From positions 1-64,000 of the forward strand of contig CAZYSP010000001.1 in NCBI GenBank assembly GCA_964650285.1: DNA of 64,000 bases, written 5' to 3'. Shown one piece after another: positions 31,676 through 40,493 of the stretch. A program made the translations under genes and the position numbers. Source of the stretch: JACPJP01 sp964650285. GTDB lineage: Archaea; Nanobdellota; Nanobdellia; Woesearchaeales; GW2011-AR4. Each line of letters opens with the position of its first letter. Positions within the stretch are counted from its first letter, which is position 1. The notes beneath the pieces were generated by a model, which did not search any database, was not told the DNA's origin, and saw only the letters and a program-made list of their open reading frames with translations.

Positions 31676-31836
31676 TTTAGAATAAAGTGTAAAAATAAAG
31701 TACAATAATAAAAATTCAATGAAAAATTATAAATAAAAAATTTCAATATAAAATAAAAACAATATCAACAATTAAAAAATAAATAAAATAATAATTAATG
31801 AAAAATAAAAAAATAATAAAAAAAGAGGTGGGTAGT
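31676..31836 (+). other. A-rich spacer before the gene at 31837
   Basis: A gap of the same A-rich CAATA-containing type as those before flpA and purP2, including AACAATATCAACAATTAAAA. It ends with the ribosome site GAGGTG just before the ATG at 31837. An in-frame ATG at 31798 lies within the spacer but has no ribosome site. Confidence 0.45.
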
Positions 31837-32049
31837 ATGGTACTAAGCAATGTTGCTCCATTAAAAGGCGGCTATATGATTACAAGCATAGTTGGCTTTC
31901 TTATTTCTGCAGTCTATGTTTTTCCACGAAGCTATACGTGGGGATTGACTTTCCTGATATTTTTTGCCCTGATGTTTGTGGCTTCCATGATATCGATGAC
32001 TTACGGGCCTGACGAGGCTATGTATCATGTTGGGAATAAGGAACAATAA
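31837..32049 (+). CDS. Small two-span membrane protein, about 70 aa
   Basis: Function unknown. Two hydrophobic segments (GYMITSIVGFLISAVYVF and LTFLIFFALMFVASMI) with a short polar hinge RSYTWG, ending in YGPDEAMYHVGNKEQ. The start at 31837 is chosen because GAGGTG lies seven bases upstream; a frame extension to 31798 would add a Lys-rich stretch from the A-rich spacer. Small membrane proteins of this shape with a Y-x-P-D tail occur in DPANN genomes (from memory, not checked). Confidence 0.7.
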   Translation: MVLSNVAPLKGGYMITSIVGFLISAVYVFPRSYTWGLTFLIFFALMFVASMISMTYGPDEAMYHVGNKEQ

Positions 32050-32129
32050 TTATTATTTTATTTATTGTCTACTTTAACTATACCCTTATTCAAAAAATGG
32101 TGGGTAAAATCAATTCATAAGAAATAAAA

Positions 32130-32432
32130 TCACTTATTAAACATCTCATCAAACTTTTCTTTTGCCTTGTTTTCTTTCCAATAGACTTCATGAGATGCGC
32201 GTTTTTCAAATAATGAAACTGCAATGTTGATTAAATCAGTCTGATAATCTTTAATGCCCTTTTCCTGTATAATTGATTTAGCGTCATCAATGCAGTCTTT
32301 AAACAGCTTTATGTTTTCTTCTTTTAATTTTTGAGATACTTGTTTTTCTTCTTCCTCTGTCAGAAATACCTCTTCCCATTGCGGATATGTAGAAGTTTTG
32401 CTCTGTTTTGGAAATGATTTTGAAAATGGCAT
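32130..32432 (-). CDS. Conserved small helical protein, 100 aa
   Basis: No family I can name. Hydrophilic and mostly helical: WEEVFLTEEEEKQVSQKL, then KLFKDCIDDAKSIIQEK and a C-terminal ASHEVYWKENKAKEKFDEMF. There is no membrane segment. It stands alone on the minus strand between two + strand genes. Acidic composition and regular length suggest a genuine cytoplasmic protein. Confidence 0.65.
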   Translation of the reverse strand: MPFSKSFPKQSKTSTYPQWEEVFLTEEEEKQVSQKLKEENIKLFKDCIDDAKSIIQEKGIKDYQTDLINIAVSLFEKRASHEVYWKENKAKEKFDEMFNK

Positions 32433-32523
32433 AATAAATTAGTAAGTAAATAGCATTTATAAATTTTCTTAAAAGTACGAATAAACAAAAAATATTTAAA
32501 CAAATAATAGAATAATAAGAATA

Positions 32524-32931
32524 ATGGTAATTGATACAGAAATTTTGTTAAGGCTGGTTATTGCTGCATTAGCAGGGGGCTTAGTTGGTTTTGAGAGGAA
32601 AAAAGTACGCAAGCCAGCAGGAATAAGGACACTTATGCTAGTGGGTATGGGGGCTGCTTTATTTACTGTTGTTAGCATAACAGCTTTTACAGATATAGAT
32701 CCTTCCAAAATAATAGCCGGAATTGTTACAGGTATAGGGTTTCTAGGTGCTGGAACTATTTTCCGTGCAAAAGATCATGTAAAAGGCCTTACAACAGCTG
32801 CTTCCATGTGGGCAGTTGCTGCTATTGGTATTACAGCTGGTTTAGGTGAATATGTCCTTACGGCAGCAGCAACAATACTTGTAATATTGATATTACAGCT
32901 TAATAAAATAAAAATATTAAGAGAAGTTTAA
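32524..32931 (+). CDS. MgtC/SapB-family membrane protein
   Basis: A membrane protein of the MgtC family, linked in bacteria to magnesium stress and ATP synthase inhibition. Only the membrane domain is present: LLRLVIAALAGGLVGFERK, with the conserved GxRT segment PAGIRTLMLVGMGAALFTV, then GIGFLGAGTIF and GLTTAASMWAVAAIG. The C-terminal ACT-like domain of MgtC proper is absent (135 aa). A TATA-like TATTTAAA about 30 bases upstream implies a leaderless mRNA. It overlaps the convergent HerA-like gene by four bases. Confidence 0.92.
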   Translation: MVIDTEILLRLVIAALAGGLVGFERKKVRKPAGIRTLMLVGMGAALFTVVSITAFTDIDPSKIIAGIVTGIGFLGAGTIFRAKDHVKGLTTAASMWAVAAIGITAGLGEYVLTAAATILVILILQLNKIKILREV

Positions 32932-34241
32932 AACTCGAATATCTTTTTCTTCTTTAAGATAACAGAAGGTGTTGCACCACCATGCCATGTGTATCTTGGC
33001 CTTATCCTTATTGGGTATATTTTCTCATTTATGTCATCAAATATCAATGCTGCTCCTTTAACCCTTGGAAGATAATTTAATTGTTTATCAAGGCTTTCCC
33101 TCATATAGCTTTGCATTAAAGAGCCTAACGCCTGCGTATCTATTTTTGCTGTTATCCTGTGAGAAATAACAACATCTGATTGAGTTATCACATCATTATT
33201 GATTTTTCCCGGCTGCTGGGAAGCCAGAACTAAACTTATTCCAGGCTGTCGTCCTTCCCTTAAGATTGTTATTAGCGGCTGTGTAGCTACTGTTTTACCC
33301 TGGTTTGGAAGAAATTCATGAGCTTCGTCTATAAAAAGCCATATCAAAGGTTCTTTTTCTTCTTCCTCTCTCTCAATTAGATGCGTTTCTTTGTATATTG
33401 ATTCATATTCTTCACCTTTTCTTACTGCCATTCTTTGCGTGAACATCTTTTGCGCTACTAAACCTATGACTAAAGCTCTTAAGCCCTGTGCACCTGGAAT
33501 GTAAGTATAACAACTTACATCGAGGACTGTTATCTGCCCCGGTATTATTAGGTCCCCTAACAAAGTGCCTTGTTTGCTGAACAGGCCCCAATGTTTTGCA
33601 GATAAGAAGCGGTTTTCAGCTGCATCTTTTATTTCTTTAGAAGTTCTGTCATCTTTTTGTATTGCCTCAATAATTTCACCAATGTCGTAATTTTTTTTGC
33701 TTTCCTTTAGATTTTCTATCACGCGCTCAATTAAAGATCCAATTGGAGTGTTTAAATCAATTTCAAATACTTCAGACCATTCAAATGCGCCTAGCTCAGA
33801 AGTTCTTATTGAGAATGGAAAATCTGTTGGAATGTCTTCTTCTTTGAATTTTTTATAATAACCAACAGGTGTAAAAATATTTACATTCAATGGCTTGGCT
33901 TCTAGGTTCCATTCTTTTAGCAGTTCTTTATCCTGCTTATTTGGATATTTCATAGTCCAGTAAATGCCCATTGTATCCAGCATTATTATCGATAGATTTT
34001 TTCTTATTTCTTCCGGCAGGTCCAGCATTGATTCTGCAATTACGCCTAAAGTGTATGATTTTCCAGATCCGCGCTTGCCGACAACAAAAACAACATGGCT
34101 TTTTGCAACATCCATGAATATCTTATTTGATAAAGAAGTAGTCTGACCCATCTTTACATAATGCCTGCCTATAAAAATTGTTCCTAATGTTCCGTATTTT
34201 TTTGCATCTTCTGGGTTTCTTCCAATAGTTATATCATACAT
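32928..34241 (-). CDS. HerA/DUF87-type ATPase
   Basis: An FtsK/HerA-superfamily ATPase. Walker A is VGKRGSGKSYTLG (near residue 54), Walker B with arginine region is WLFIDEAHEFLPNQG (near 299), followed by ILREGRQPGISLVLASQQPG and sensor-like SHRITAKIDTQALGSLM. The 437-aa length and N-terminal beta region GTIFIGRHYVKMG resemble the HerA HAS-barrel start. HerA usually pairs with NurA in DNA end resection, but no nurA lies here, so the role could also be other DNA or protein translocation. Confidence 0.9.
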   Translation of the reverse strand: MYDITIGRNPEDAKKYGTLGTIFIGRHYVKMGQTTSLSNKIFMDVAKSHVVFVVGKRGSGKSYTLGVIAESMLDLPEEIRKNLSIIMLDTMGIYWTMKYPNKQDKELLKEWNLEAKPLNVNIFTPVGYYKKFKEEDIPTDFPFSIRTSELGAFEWSEVFEIDLNTPIGSLIERVIENLKESKKNYDIGEIIEAIQKDDRTSKEIKDAAENRFLSAKHWGLFSKQGTLLGDLIIPGQITVLDVSCYTYIPGAQGLRALVIGLVAQKMFTQRMAVRKGEEYESIYKETHLIEREEEEKEPLIWLFIDEAHEFLPNQGKTVATQPLITILREGRQPGISLVLASQQPGKINNDVITQSDVVISHRITAKIDTQALGSLMQSYMRESLDKQLNYLPRVKGAALIFDDINEKIYPIRIRPRYTWHGGATPSVILKKKKIFEF

Positions 34242-34390
34242 TTTATTTATTCATTAAATTGTTAATATAAAAATCTTTGTATCATAACTAGTAAAAAACA
34301 ATGAAAATTTTCAATAAATAAAAAATTATTATAATAAAAAACTAATAGAAATTCTTTTTAATAAAAAATAATAAAAGAACCCATATTGCT
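34242..34390. other. AT-rich gap between HerA-like gene and gap
   Basis: 149 bases without a gene. The part at 34295-34380 is of the A-rich CAATAA-type on the + strand, although both flanking genes are on the minus strand. A possible minus-strand promoter for the HerA-like gene lies near 34262-34285. Confidence 0.4.
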
Positions 34391-35404
34391 CTAAAAACCA
34401 TTCACATCCAAAGCCTTATTTGTCATCTCTATTGATTTTTTCCCGTCTTTAAATCCTGTTGCTGCCCTTATAGCATCTATGGTTTCCAAAATAACATCAG
34501 ATTCCTGATGGATGGCTTGCAAATAAAACAGTTTTTTGTCTTTAACACCAATACCTTCTTCCCAGACACAGATTTCAGGCATATCCCCCCTTGCCATTCC
34601 AATATCTTTTGCAAGTTCCATTATTTCAGCTGTTGATCTAACGCGCTCTGCATTTCTTACTACTCGAATGCGGGTAGTTTTTCTGAACAGGCTCAGGATA
34701 TCTTCAGCAGTTGCTTCTTTTTTCAAATCTACTATGAGGCTGTGCATGTGCATCAATGTTGTTGGAACTGACATTGCTGTTGTAAATATGTTTAAGCCAT
34801 GAAGAACTGTTCGAACATCAGGGCCATGGTGAGAGGGAAGCTCTAAAACCGGGACTACTGCATTTATGGGTCCATGGTAAATATCCCAGGGATCTGCTGC
34901 ACGACGTACCATTGTTGCATGCACGCTCTCAATTCCATAATTTTCATTTATAGGACATAAGGTTCTGCACAATCCAGTTGTGTTACAGCTTACAACCCTT
35001 ATATAATTTTTATTTAATGCTTCGTCATAATTGCATTGCGCAACAAAGCTTGCGTCTGCGACATCGGGCTTTTCACCGCCTTCAAAAATTGCCTTGACTT
35101 TTTTTGGCAGGTAATATTTTTCTTTATTCTCTTTACCAATTTTTTTGGGAGTGCAGTCAACTATAATATCAACACTATCCAATAAATTATTCACATCGCC
35201 TTCTGGTTTAATATTGTTTTTAGCAAACTCTCCTTTTGCATCTGTTGTGAATATCTTAAAGCCTTTTAGCTTTGCAATTTCCATTTTGTAATCATAGCTA
35301 TGTCCAGTTACCCCAATCACTTCCATATCTTTTTGCAATGTTGCAGCGTCTGCAACTCTTTTACCTATTGTTCCATAACCAACAATTCCTACTTTGATTG
35401 CCAT
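34391..35404 (-). CDS. gap: Glyceraldehyde-3-phosphate dehydrogenase, archaeal type II
   Basis: This enzyme oxidises glyceraldehyde 3-phosphate using NAD(P). The Rossmann start IKVGIVGYGTIGKRVADA and the catalytic cysteine in VVSCNTTGLCRTL (near residue 139) define the archaeal type II enzyme, as do HATMVRRAADPWD and VPTTLMHMHS. The length of 337 aa is typical. A strong ribosome site GGAGG lies nine bases upstream of the ATG. It is the last gene of the minus-strand run glpX-fba-gap. Confidence 0.96.
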   Translation of the reverse strand: MAIKVGIVGYGTIGKRVADAATLQKDMEVIGVTGHSYDYKMEIAKLKGFKIFTTDAKGEFAKNNIKPEGDVNNLLDSVDIIVDCTPKKIGKENKEKYYLPKKVKAIFEGGEKPDVADASFVAQCNYDEALNKNYIRVVSCNTTGLCRTLCPINENYGIESVHATMVRRAADPWDIYHGPINAVVPVLELPSHHGPDVRTVLHGLNIFTTAMSVPTTLMHMHSLIVDLKKEATAEDILSLFRKTTRIRVVRNAERVRSTAEIMELAKDIGMARGDMPEICVWEEGIGVKDKKLFYLQAIHQESDVILETIDAIRAATGFKDGKKSIEMTNKALDVNGF

Positions 35405-35428
35405 GTTAAAAACCTCCGATTTTTTATC

Positions 35429-36556
35429 TTATATCTGGATAATCTTCCTGACTATAGAAGCACTGCCTTCAGCTTTGAACGCCTTTATATAATCACAGGC
35501 AGCTTTATAGGATGTTTCTTCTATTTCCTGCCTGCATTCATCAGACATTGAATATATCCTATTGAAAAATACCTTTATAGCATGCTTTCCATTCTTGCCG
35601 AATATTTCCTCTGGTTTTTTTCCTTCAATTGGCTTGTTCTTTATGGTCCAGTCAAACATTTCCTGCCATAAATCAGGATGATGTTTCTTTAAAGCATCAA
35701 AAACAATATTCTGGAATAGTGTAGCAACATTTCCCTTTAATATATCTCCATGAGGGAACTTATCTTTTATTATGTCAAGAGGGGTTCCTGTAATGCCGTG
35801 CTGTGCAATCCTTACATCAAAATTGTTGTCTCTTAAAGCTTTGGCAACAGCCTGTGTTTGCTCTATGTTAATTGTGGTTTGTGCAATTAAGTTGCCTTGC
35901 TCATCATAAATATTGCCATGAGTTGAGCCATTTGCAATTGCCAACAAATTCGGATTAATTCCAGCTTCGTTTAATTTTTTAATAAAGGTGACAGCTTCTT
36001 CTGGCTTAGTCAAAACCATTCCTTCTGAATCTTTTCTTCCTATTTCACCAACTTCAACTTCTAAGCCAAATTCTTTTCCAGCTAACTTTTCTTTTATGAA
36101 ATTTCCCAGTTCTATTGTGGCCTTAATATTAGGTGCAAGTTCTTCTTCAATAGTTTTCCCTTCAAAATTAAACAAATGAGAAGCATCAATTGCAAAGCTT
36201 GTGTAACCTGCTTCTATCTGAGCAGATATCATGTCTTTAATCGCTTGTATTTCTTCAGAGGTTCCTTTTTTTACTCCTATATGGTCTGCGTGCAATATCC
36301 ATATATCATGTCCTACATCAGCGTTTGCTTTCTCTAAGTTTTGAGAAAAAGTTGCAGGAGTCAGTCCAGTATAACCTCCTTCCTGGTTGCATTCTGACCT
36401 TGCCAATTCCATTATAAGAGCAGTGTCAAGATCTTTTGCAGCTTTAAAAACGCTTTTTGCAACACCAATTGTGATTCGAGGATTGCATGCCAATATTATA
36501 CAGTTTTCATTCTTTAAAGCGTTGAAAACACTGTTTCCTGGCAGTGGCTCTTTCAT
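35429..36556 (-). CDS. fba: Class II fructose-bisphosphate aldolase
   Basis: A zinc-dependent aldolase that splits or forms fructose 1,6-bisphosphate. Zinc and substrate motifs are visible: ILHADHIGVKK (near residue 89), FAIDASHLF, LEVEVGEIGRKDSEG (near 167), IANGSTHGN (near 206) and IAQHGITGTP (near 248). The length of 375 aa is at the upper end. It overlaps glpX by four bases (ATGA). Most archaea use class I or the bifunctional FBPA/ase instead, so a bacterial-type aldolase together with GlpX suggests acquired central metabolism (inference). Confidence 0.92.
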   Translation of the reverse strand: MKEPLPGNSVFNALKNENCIILACNPRITIGVAKSVFKAAKDLDTALIMELARSECNQEGGYTGLTPATFSQNLEKANADVGHDIWILHADHIGVKKGTSEEIQAIKDMISAQIEAGYTSFAIDASHLFNFEGKTIEEELAPNIKATIELGNFIKEKLAGKEFGLEVEVGEIGRKDSEGMVLTKPEEAVTFIKKLNEAGINPNLLAIANGSTHGNIYDEQGNLIAQTTINIEQTQAVAKALRDNNFDVRIAQHGITGTPLDIIKDKFPHGDILKGNVATLFQNIVFDALKKHHPDLWQEMFDWTIKNKPIEGKKPEEIFGKNGKHAIKVFFNRIYSMSDECRQEIEETSYKAACDYIKAFKAEGSASIVRKIIQI

Positions 36557-37515
36557 TTTTTATTACCTCTTGGAGGAACACTCTCATGATGATGGGTTTC
36601 AACATACCTTATTGTACCTGATTTTGAGCGCATGACAAGAGAATGCGTAAGATGACCGTATTTTGTGAAAACAACACCTTTAAGCAAAGGGCCATCACTT
36701 ACACCTGTTGCTGCAAAAACCAAATAATTGCCTTTTGCAAGATTCTCTATCCCGTATACCTTGTCAAGGTCTAAACCGCGATCAAGCGCCTGTTGCTTGA
36801 ATTCCTCTTTATGCGGTTTCAAAATGCCCTGCATGTCTCCTCCAACACATTTTAATGCGACAGCTGTTATAACTCCTTCAGGAGCTCCTCCAATCCCCAT
36901 CATTACATCTATACCTGAATCAGGTATTGCAGGTGCAATTCCTGCTGAGATTGTGCCATGCTCTATTAATCTTATTCTTGCACCTGCTTCTCTTATTTGT
37001 TTTATCATCTCTTCATGACGCGGCCTATCAAGAATTATAACAGTCAGATCCTCTATATCTTTTTTAAGCGCGGTTGCAATATTTTTCAGGTTCTCTTTTA
37101 TTGGAGCCTTAATATCAATAACCCCTTTTGCCTCAGGGCCGACTGCCAGCTGGTCCATGTAGCTTCCTGGCGCATTTAACAGGGAGCCCTTCGGGCCTGC
37201 TGCAAGAACCGATATAGCATTTGGCTTTCCGTTAGCCAGGTTTGATGTACATTCCAGAGGGTCAACAGCGATATCCATTTCAGGGCCTTTTCCAGTTCCA
37301 AGTTGCTCGCTGACATATAGCATTGGAGCTTCGTCTTTTTCCCCTTCCCCTATCACAACTTTGCCTTTGAAATCAACATAATTAAAGCGCTTTCTCATTG
37401 AATCTACTGCTGCTTTATCTGCTTTTTTTTTGTTGCCTTTTCCCATCCACTGCGCACATGAGATAGCAGCAGCTTCTGTGATTCTTACAAATTCCAATGC
37501 GAGGTTTCTGTCCAT
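36553..37515 (-). CDS. glpX: Fructose-1,6-bisphosphatase class II (GlpX)
   Basis: This enzyme removes the 1-phosphate from fructose 1,6-bisphosphate in gluconeogenesis. Class II signatures are AAAISCAQWMGKGNKKKAD at the N-terminus, VIGEGEKDEAPML (near 55), IAVDPLECTSNLANG (near 82), and MMGIGGAPEGVITAVALKC (near 207). The length of 320 aa is normal. It leads the run glpX-fba-gap on the minus strand. The divergent + strand gene is an RHH/nucleotidyltransferase fusion, and their shared upstream region has two TATA-like boxes. Confidence 0.95.
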   Translation of the reverse strand: MDRNLALEFVRITEAAAISCAQWMGKGNKKKADKAAVDSMRKRFNYVDFKGKVVIGEGEKDEAPMLYVSEQLGTGKGPEMDIAVDPLECTSNLANGKPNAISVLAAGPKGSLLNAPGSYMDQLAVGPEAKGVIDIKAPIKENLKNIATALKKDIEDLTVIILDRPRHEEMIKQIREAGARIRLIEHGTISAGIAPAIPDSGIDVMMGIGGAPEGVITAVALKCVGGDMQGILKPHKEEFKQQALDRGLDLDKVYGIENLAKGNYLVFAATGVSDGPLLKGVVFTKYGHLTHSLVMRSKSGTIRYVETHHHESVPPRGNKK

Positions 37516-37640
37516 TTTTCCACCTTAATAGTCCAGATTTTACACTAATATTTAAATTTTTCTATTATCATACCTTATCATACAAAAATAGAAAGCTATA
37601 TAAATAGGCTTATAAACTACATAAGAAATAGTATTTTGAT

Positions 37641-38486
37641 ATGAAAGAAAGAATTACAATAACATTGGACAGCGAACTTATTAACCAGATAGACAAGAGG
37701 ATAGATGGCGGTATAATAAAAAACAGAAGCCAGCAGATAGAATTATTTCTTACAAAAGCATTAGGAACTTATAGGCCTGAAAAGGCTGTAATTCTTGTTG
37801 GCGGTAAGGCAAAACCTATAACATCTAAGATACCAAAATGTATGATAGAAATGCAAGGAAGAACTGTAATGGAGCATTTATTGGACTTGTTAAAGAAATA
37901 TGGCATTAGGGATATGATTATAAGTGTAGGCTATATGAAAGAAAAGGTGAAGGAATATTATGGAGATGGAAGCAAGTTCGGAGTTAGTATAACTTATGTA
38001 GAAGAGAATAAGTCGTTAGGAACAGGAGGCCCATTAAAATTAGCCAAAAGCCATCTTAAGGATAGTTTTATAGTTACAAATGGTGATGATTTAAAGAACA
38101 TTAATATACCTAGAATGTTCAGACTGCATAAAAGAAAAGATGCTTTGGCAACAATTGCATTAACAACAGTAGCAGACCCAAGCCAGTATGGGGTTGCAAG
38201 GTTAAGCGGAAGCAGGATTCTGGAGTTTGTAGAGAAACCAAAAGCAAGTGAAGCTCCTTCAAATCTGATAAATGCCGGATTTTATATTTTAGAGCCAGAA
38301 GTTATAAATATGATACTTGATGGTTACTCTATGCTTGAAAAGGATGTTTTTCCAAAGCTTGCCAAAGAAGGCCGCTTACGTGGATTTCCTTTTGCAGGCC
38401 AGTGGTTTGATATTGGGAATTTAGAAAGGTATGGAATAGCAAAGAAGAAATGGAGTGGTGTAAGCCCCTATGGAGAAGATGAATAA
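37641..38486 (+). CDS. Ribbon-helix-helix domain fused to a sugar nucleotidyltransferase-like domain
   Basis: Residues 1-45 look like an RHH DNA-binding domain (RITITLDSELINQIDKRI, then NRSQQIELFLTKAL). Residues 50-275 match NDP-sugar pyrophosphorylases: LGTGGPLKLAK, VTNGDDL, FVEKP, NAGFYILEPEV, WFDIGN. The nucleotide-binding loop usually written GGxGTRxxPxT reads GGKAKPIT, about three residues shorter and without the Arg, though IPKCMIEM keeps the lysine. It may be a sugar-nucleotide-sensing regulator or an enzyme with odd nucleotide binding. TATA-like TTATAAAC lies about 28 bases upstream. A phosphohexomutase follows in the same run. Confidence 0.85.
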   Translation: MKERITITLDSELINQIDKRIDGGIIKNRSQQIELFLTKALGTYRPEKAVILVGGKAKPITSKIPKCMIEMQGRTVMEHLLDLLKKYGIRDMIISVGYMKEKVKEYYGDGSKFGVSITYVEENKSLGTGGPLKLAKSHLKDSFIVTNGDDLKNINIPRMFRLHKRKDALATIALTTVADPSQYGVARLSGSRILEFVEKPKASEAPSNLINAGFYILEPEVINMILDGYSMLEKDVFPKLAKEGRLRGFPFAGQWFDIGNLERYGIAKKKWSGVSPYGEDE

Positions 38487-38670
38487 AATTATTTTAATAT
38501 TTTTTGTAATTGTTTTAATATTTTCTGCTGGCTGCGTGAGCAAAGATGCGCAAAGACAGGAAGATTATGAAAAATGTACGTCTGTTTGTTCTGCTGTTTT
38601 AACAGACAATTTTGTGACGATGATGTTGTGTGAGGATGAATGCCAAAAAGAGTTTTTGGAAGAAGAATAG
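38470..38670 (+). CDS. Small lipoprotein with twin CX3C motif, 66 aa
   Basis: An N-terminal signal peptide MNKIILIFFVIVLIFSAGC ends in a lipobox-like SAGC, so the mature protein would be lipid-anchored at Cys. The mature part has two CX3C motifs, CTSVC and CEDEC, separated by 13 residues. This is the layout of helical hairpins held by two disulfides. The start overlaps the upstream gene by 17 bases (ATG 38470) or 8 bases (ATG 38479). Function unknown. Confidence 0.7.
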   Translation: MEKMNKIILIFFVIVLIFSAGCVSKDAQRQEDYEKCTSVCSAVLTDNFVTMMLCEDECQKEFLEEE

Positions 38671-38679
38671 GTGATATAA

Positions 38680-38901
38680 TTGAAAAAACAAGTTGTTGAG
38701 AAAATTACTGCTTTAATGATAGCAGCTTTTGGATTGGTTGCAGCACTAGCCTGGAATGATACAATAAAGGCAATTTTCAAAGAAGTATTTCCTTCTCCTG
38801 GAAATAATATTATTGCAATGCTGGTTTATGCAGTTGTTGTTACTGTTATTGCTGTGTTAGGGGCAGTCAGTATAGGCAACATTTCTGAGAAATTGAAATA
38901 A
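38680..38901 (+). CDS. DUF5654-like small membrane protein, 73 aa (TTG start)
   Basis: Two membrane segments with the motif AAFGLVAALAWNDTIKAIF, then IIAMLVYAVVVTVIAVLGAV; this resembles the archaeal DUF5654 family. The frame opens with TTG, and AGGTGAT at 38669-38675 gives a good ribosome site. It lies ten bases after the lipoprotein gene and 14 bases before the phosphohexomutase ATG, so all three may be one operon. Function unknown. Confidence 0.8.
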   Translation: MKKQVVEKITALMIAAFGLVAALAWNDTIKAIFKEVFPSPGNNIIAMLVYAVVVTVIAVLGAVSIGNISEKLK

Positions 38902-38915
38902 AAAATCTGTTGAAA

Positions 38916-40256
38916 ATGCTATCTAAAATCTTTAAGGCTTACGATGTCAGGGGAGTTTATAATAAGGATTTAACAGACGAAATTACTTATAAGATTGGTA
39001 AGGCTTTTGTTTCTTTTTTGAAATGTAAGGATGTTGTTGTTGGTTATGATATGAGGCTTTCTTCTCCTAAATTATCAAAGGCCTTTATGAAAGGTGTTAA
39101 TGATGAAGGGGCTGATGCAGTTGATATTGGCCAGGTAAGCACTGATGGATTGTATTTTGCTTCTGGTTTTTTACAGAAGCCCGCGGTTATGTTTACTGCT
39201 TCTCATAATCCTCCAGAGTGGAATGGTATGAAATTCTGCAGAGAAAAGGCAGTCCCAATAAATGAGGATACAGGATTACAAAGAATAAAATCCATTATAG
39301 AGAAAAATAAATTTGAAAAATTAAAAAAAATAGGAAAGGTAGTTAAAAAAAATATTCTTAAGGATTATGTTAAGCATGTTCTTTCTTTTATTCATAAAGA
39401 CGGGGTAAAAAATTTGAAAATTGCAGTAGATGCTGGAAATGGCATGGCTGGGAAAATAGTTCCTTTAGTTTATAAAAACTTGAATGTTCAAGTAGTACCT
39501 TTGTATTTTAAACTGGATGGAAGATTTCCAAATCATCCGGCAGATCCTACTAAATATGAGAATCTTAAAGAACTGCAAAAAGTTGTTAAGGAAAAAAAAT
39601 GCGACTTTGGCATGGCTTTTGATGGAGATGCTGACAGGATTTTATTTGTTGATGAAAATGGAAATATTGTTAATGGCTCTATTACATCTGCATTGATAAT
39701 AAAAAGCATTCTTAAAAAACATAAAAATGAAAAAATCATTTATAGTTTGGTTTGCAGTAAAATTGTACCTGAAACTATTGAAAAATATGGCGGAAAGGTA
39801 ATTATGACAAGAGTAGGGCACTCCTTCATGAAGGATACAATGAGGGAAAATAAAGCGATATTCGGTTGTGAGCATTCTGCGCATTATTATTTCAAGCATA
39901 ATTTCAATGCTGATTCTGGAATAATTGCAAGTTTGATTATATCTGAGATTATAAGTAAGGAAAATAAAAGGTTATCTGAGTTGTTAAAGGAATTTGAAGT
40001 GTATTACAAAATTGAAGAAACTAACTTTGAAGTTGCTGATAAAATATCCAAAATAAAAGAAATAAAACAATATTATAAAAAAAAGAATCCAAAAAAAATA
40101 ATGACTATGGATGGTGTCAGTGTTTATTTTGATGATTATTGGTTCAATGTACGTCCTAGCAATACAGAGCCTTTGTTGAGGTTGAATCTGGAGGCTGTAA
40201 ATAAGGAACTTATGGAGGAGAAAACAAAAGAAGTGGTTGGGGTAATAAAGAGATAA
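38916..40256 (+). CDS. Phosphomannomutase/phosphoglucomutase
   Basis: An alpha-D-phosphohexomutase interconverting hexose 1- and 6-phosphates. The phosphoserine loop is FTASHNPPEWNGMKF (near residue 92), the metal loop DGDADRILFVDENG (near 236), the sugar loop GCEHSAHYYFKHN (near 318) and the phosphate loop RPSNTEPLLRLNLEA (near 415). About 446 aa. I use ATG 38916; a TTG six bases upstream is less likely. It would provide sugar 1-phosphate for nucleotide-sugar synthesis, matching the nucleotidyltransferase-like gene upstream. Confidence 0.94.
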   Translation: MLSKIFKAYDVRGVYNKDLTDEITYKIGKAFVSFLKCKDVVVGYDMRLSSPKLSKAFMKGVNDEGADAVDIGQVSTDGLYFASGFLQKPAVMFTASHNPPEWNGMKFCREKAVPINEDTGLQRIKSIIEKNKFEKLKKIGKVVKKNILKDYVKHVLSFIHKDGVKNLKIAVDAGNGMAGKIVPLVYKNLNVQVVPLYFKLDGRFPNHPADPTKYENLKELQKVVKEKKCDFGMAFDGDADRILFVDENGNIVNGSITSALIIKSILKKHKNEKIIYSLVCSKIVPETIEKYGGKVIMTRVGHSFMKDTMRENKAIFGCEHSAHYYFKHNFNADSGIIASLIISEIISKENKRLSELLKEFEVYYKIEETNFEVADKISKIKEIKQYYKKKNPKKIMTMDGVSVYFDDYWFNVRPSNTEPLLRLNLEAVNKELMEEKTKEVVGVIKR

Positions 40257-40413
40257 AACAAATCATGGTTACCATGTTATTGGTAATCCAGTCGGTTTGT
40301 ATGATAATAAATATGATCCAAATCCGAATAATTCAATAGAACAAGAAAGAGAGGTTATTGACCAGATAACACGGTATTTAACTGAAATTGAAGGTCCTAG
40401 ATACTTAAATTAA
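40257..40413 (+). pseudogene. C-terminal coding remnant without a start codon
   Basis: One frame stays open from about 40257 to a TAA at 40411-40413 and reads NHGYHVIGNPVGLYDNKYDP followed by NPNNSIEQEREVIDQITRYL and TEIEGPRYLN. It has protein-like composition with no ATG at its start (a TTG at 40298 is the only candidate). It looks like the tail of a gene whose front has been lost next to the phosphohexomutase stop. A short functional peptide cannot be excluded. Confidence 0.4.
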
Positions 40414-40493
40414 CTGAATTCTATTTTTAATTTATTTGGTATCTTAAGAGGAATAATAGAAACCTTTATATAGCCAAAAAAACCCCCTCTGAT

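Noticed and set aside
36728..37018. Opposite-strand frames inside glpX, fba, secD, purH and other genes
   Set aside because: They are antisense shadows of strongly conserved coding sequences with no recognisable product.
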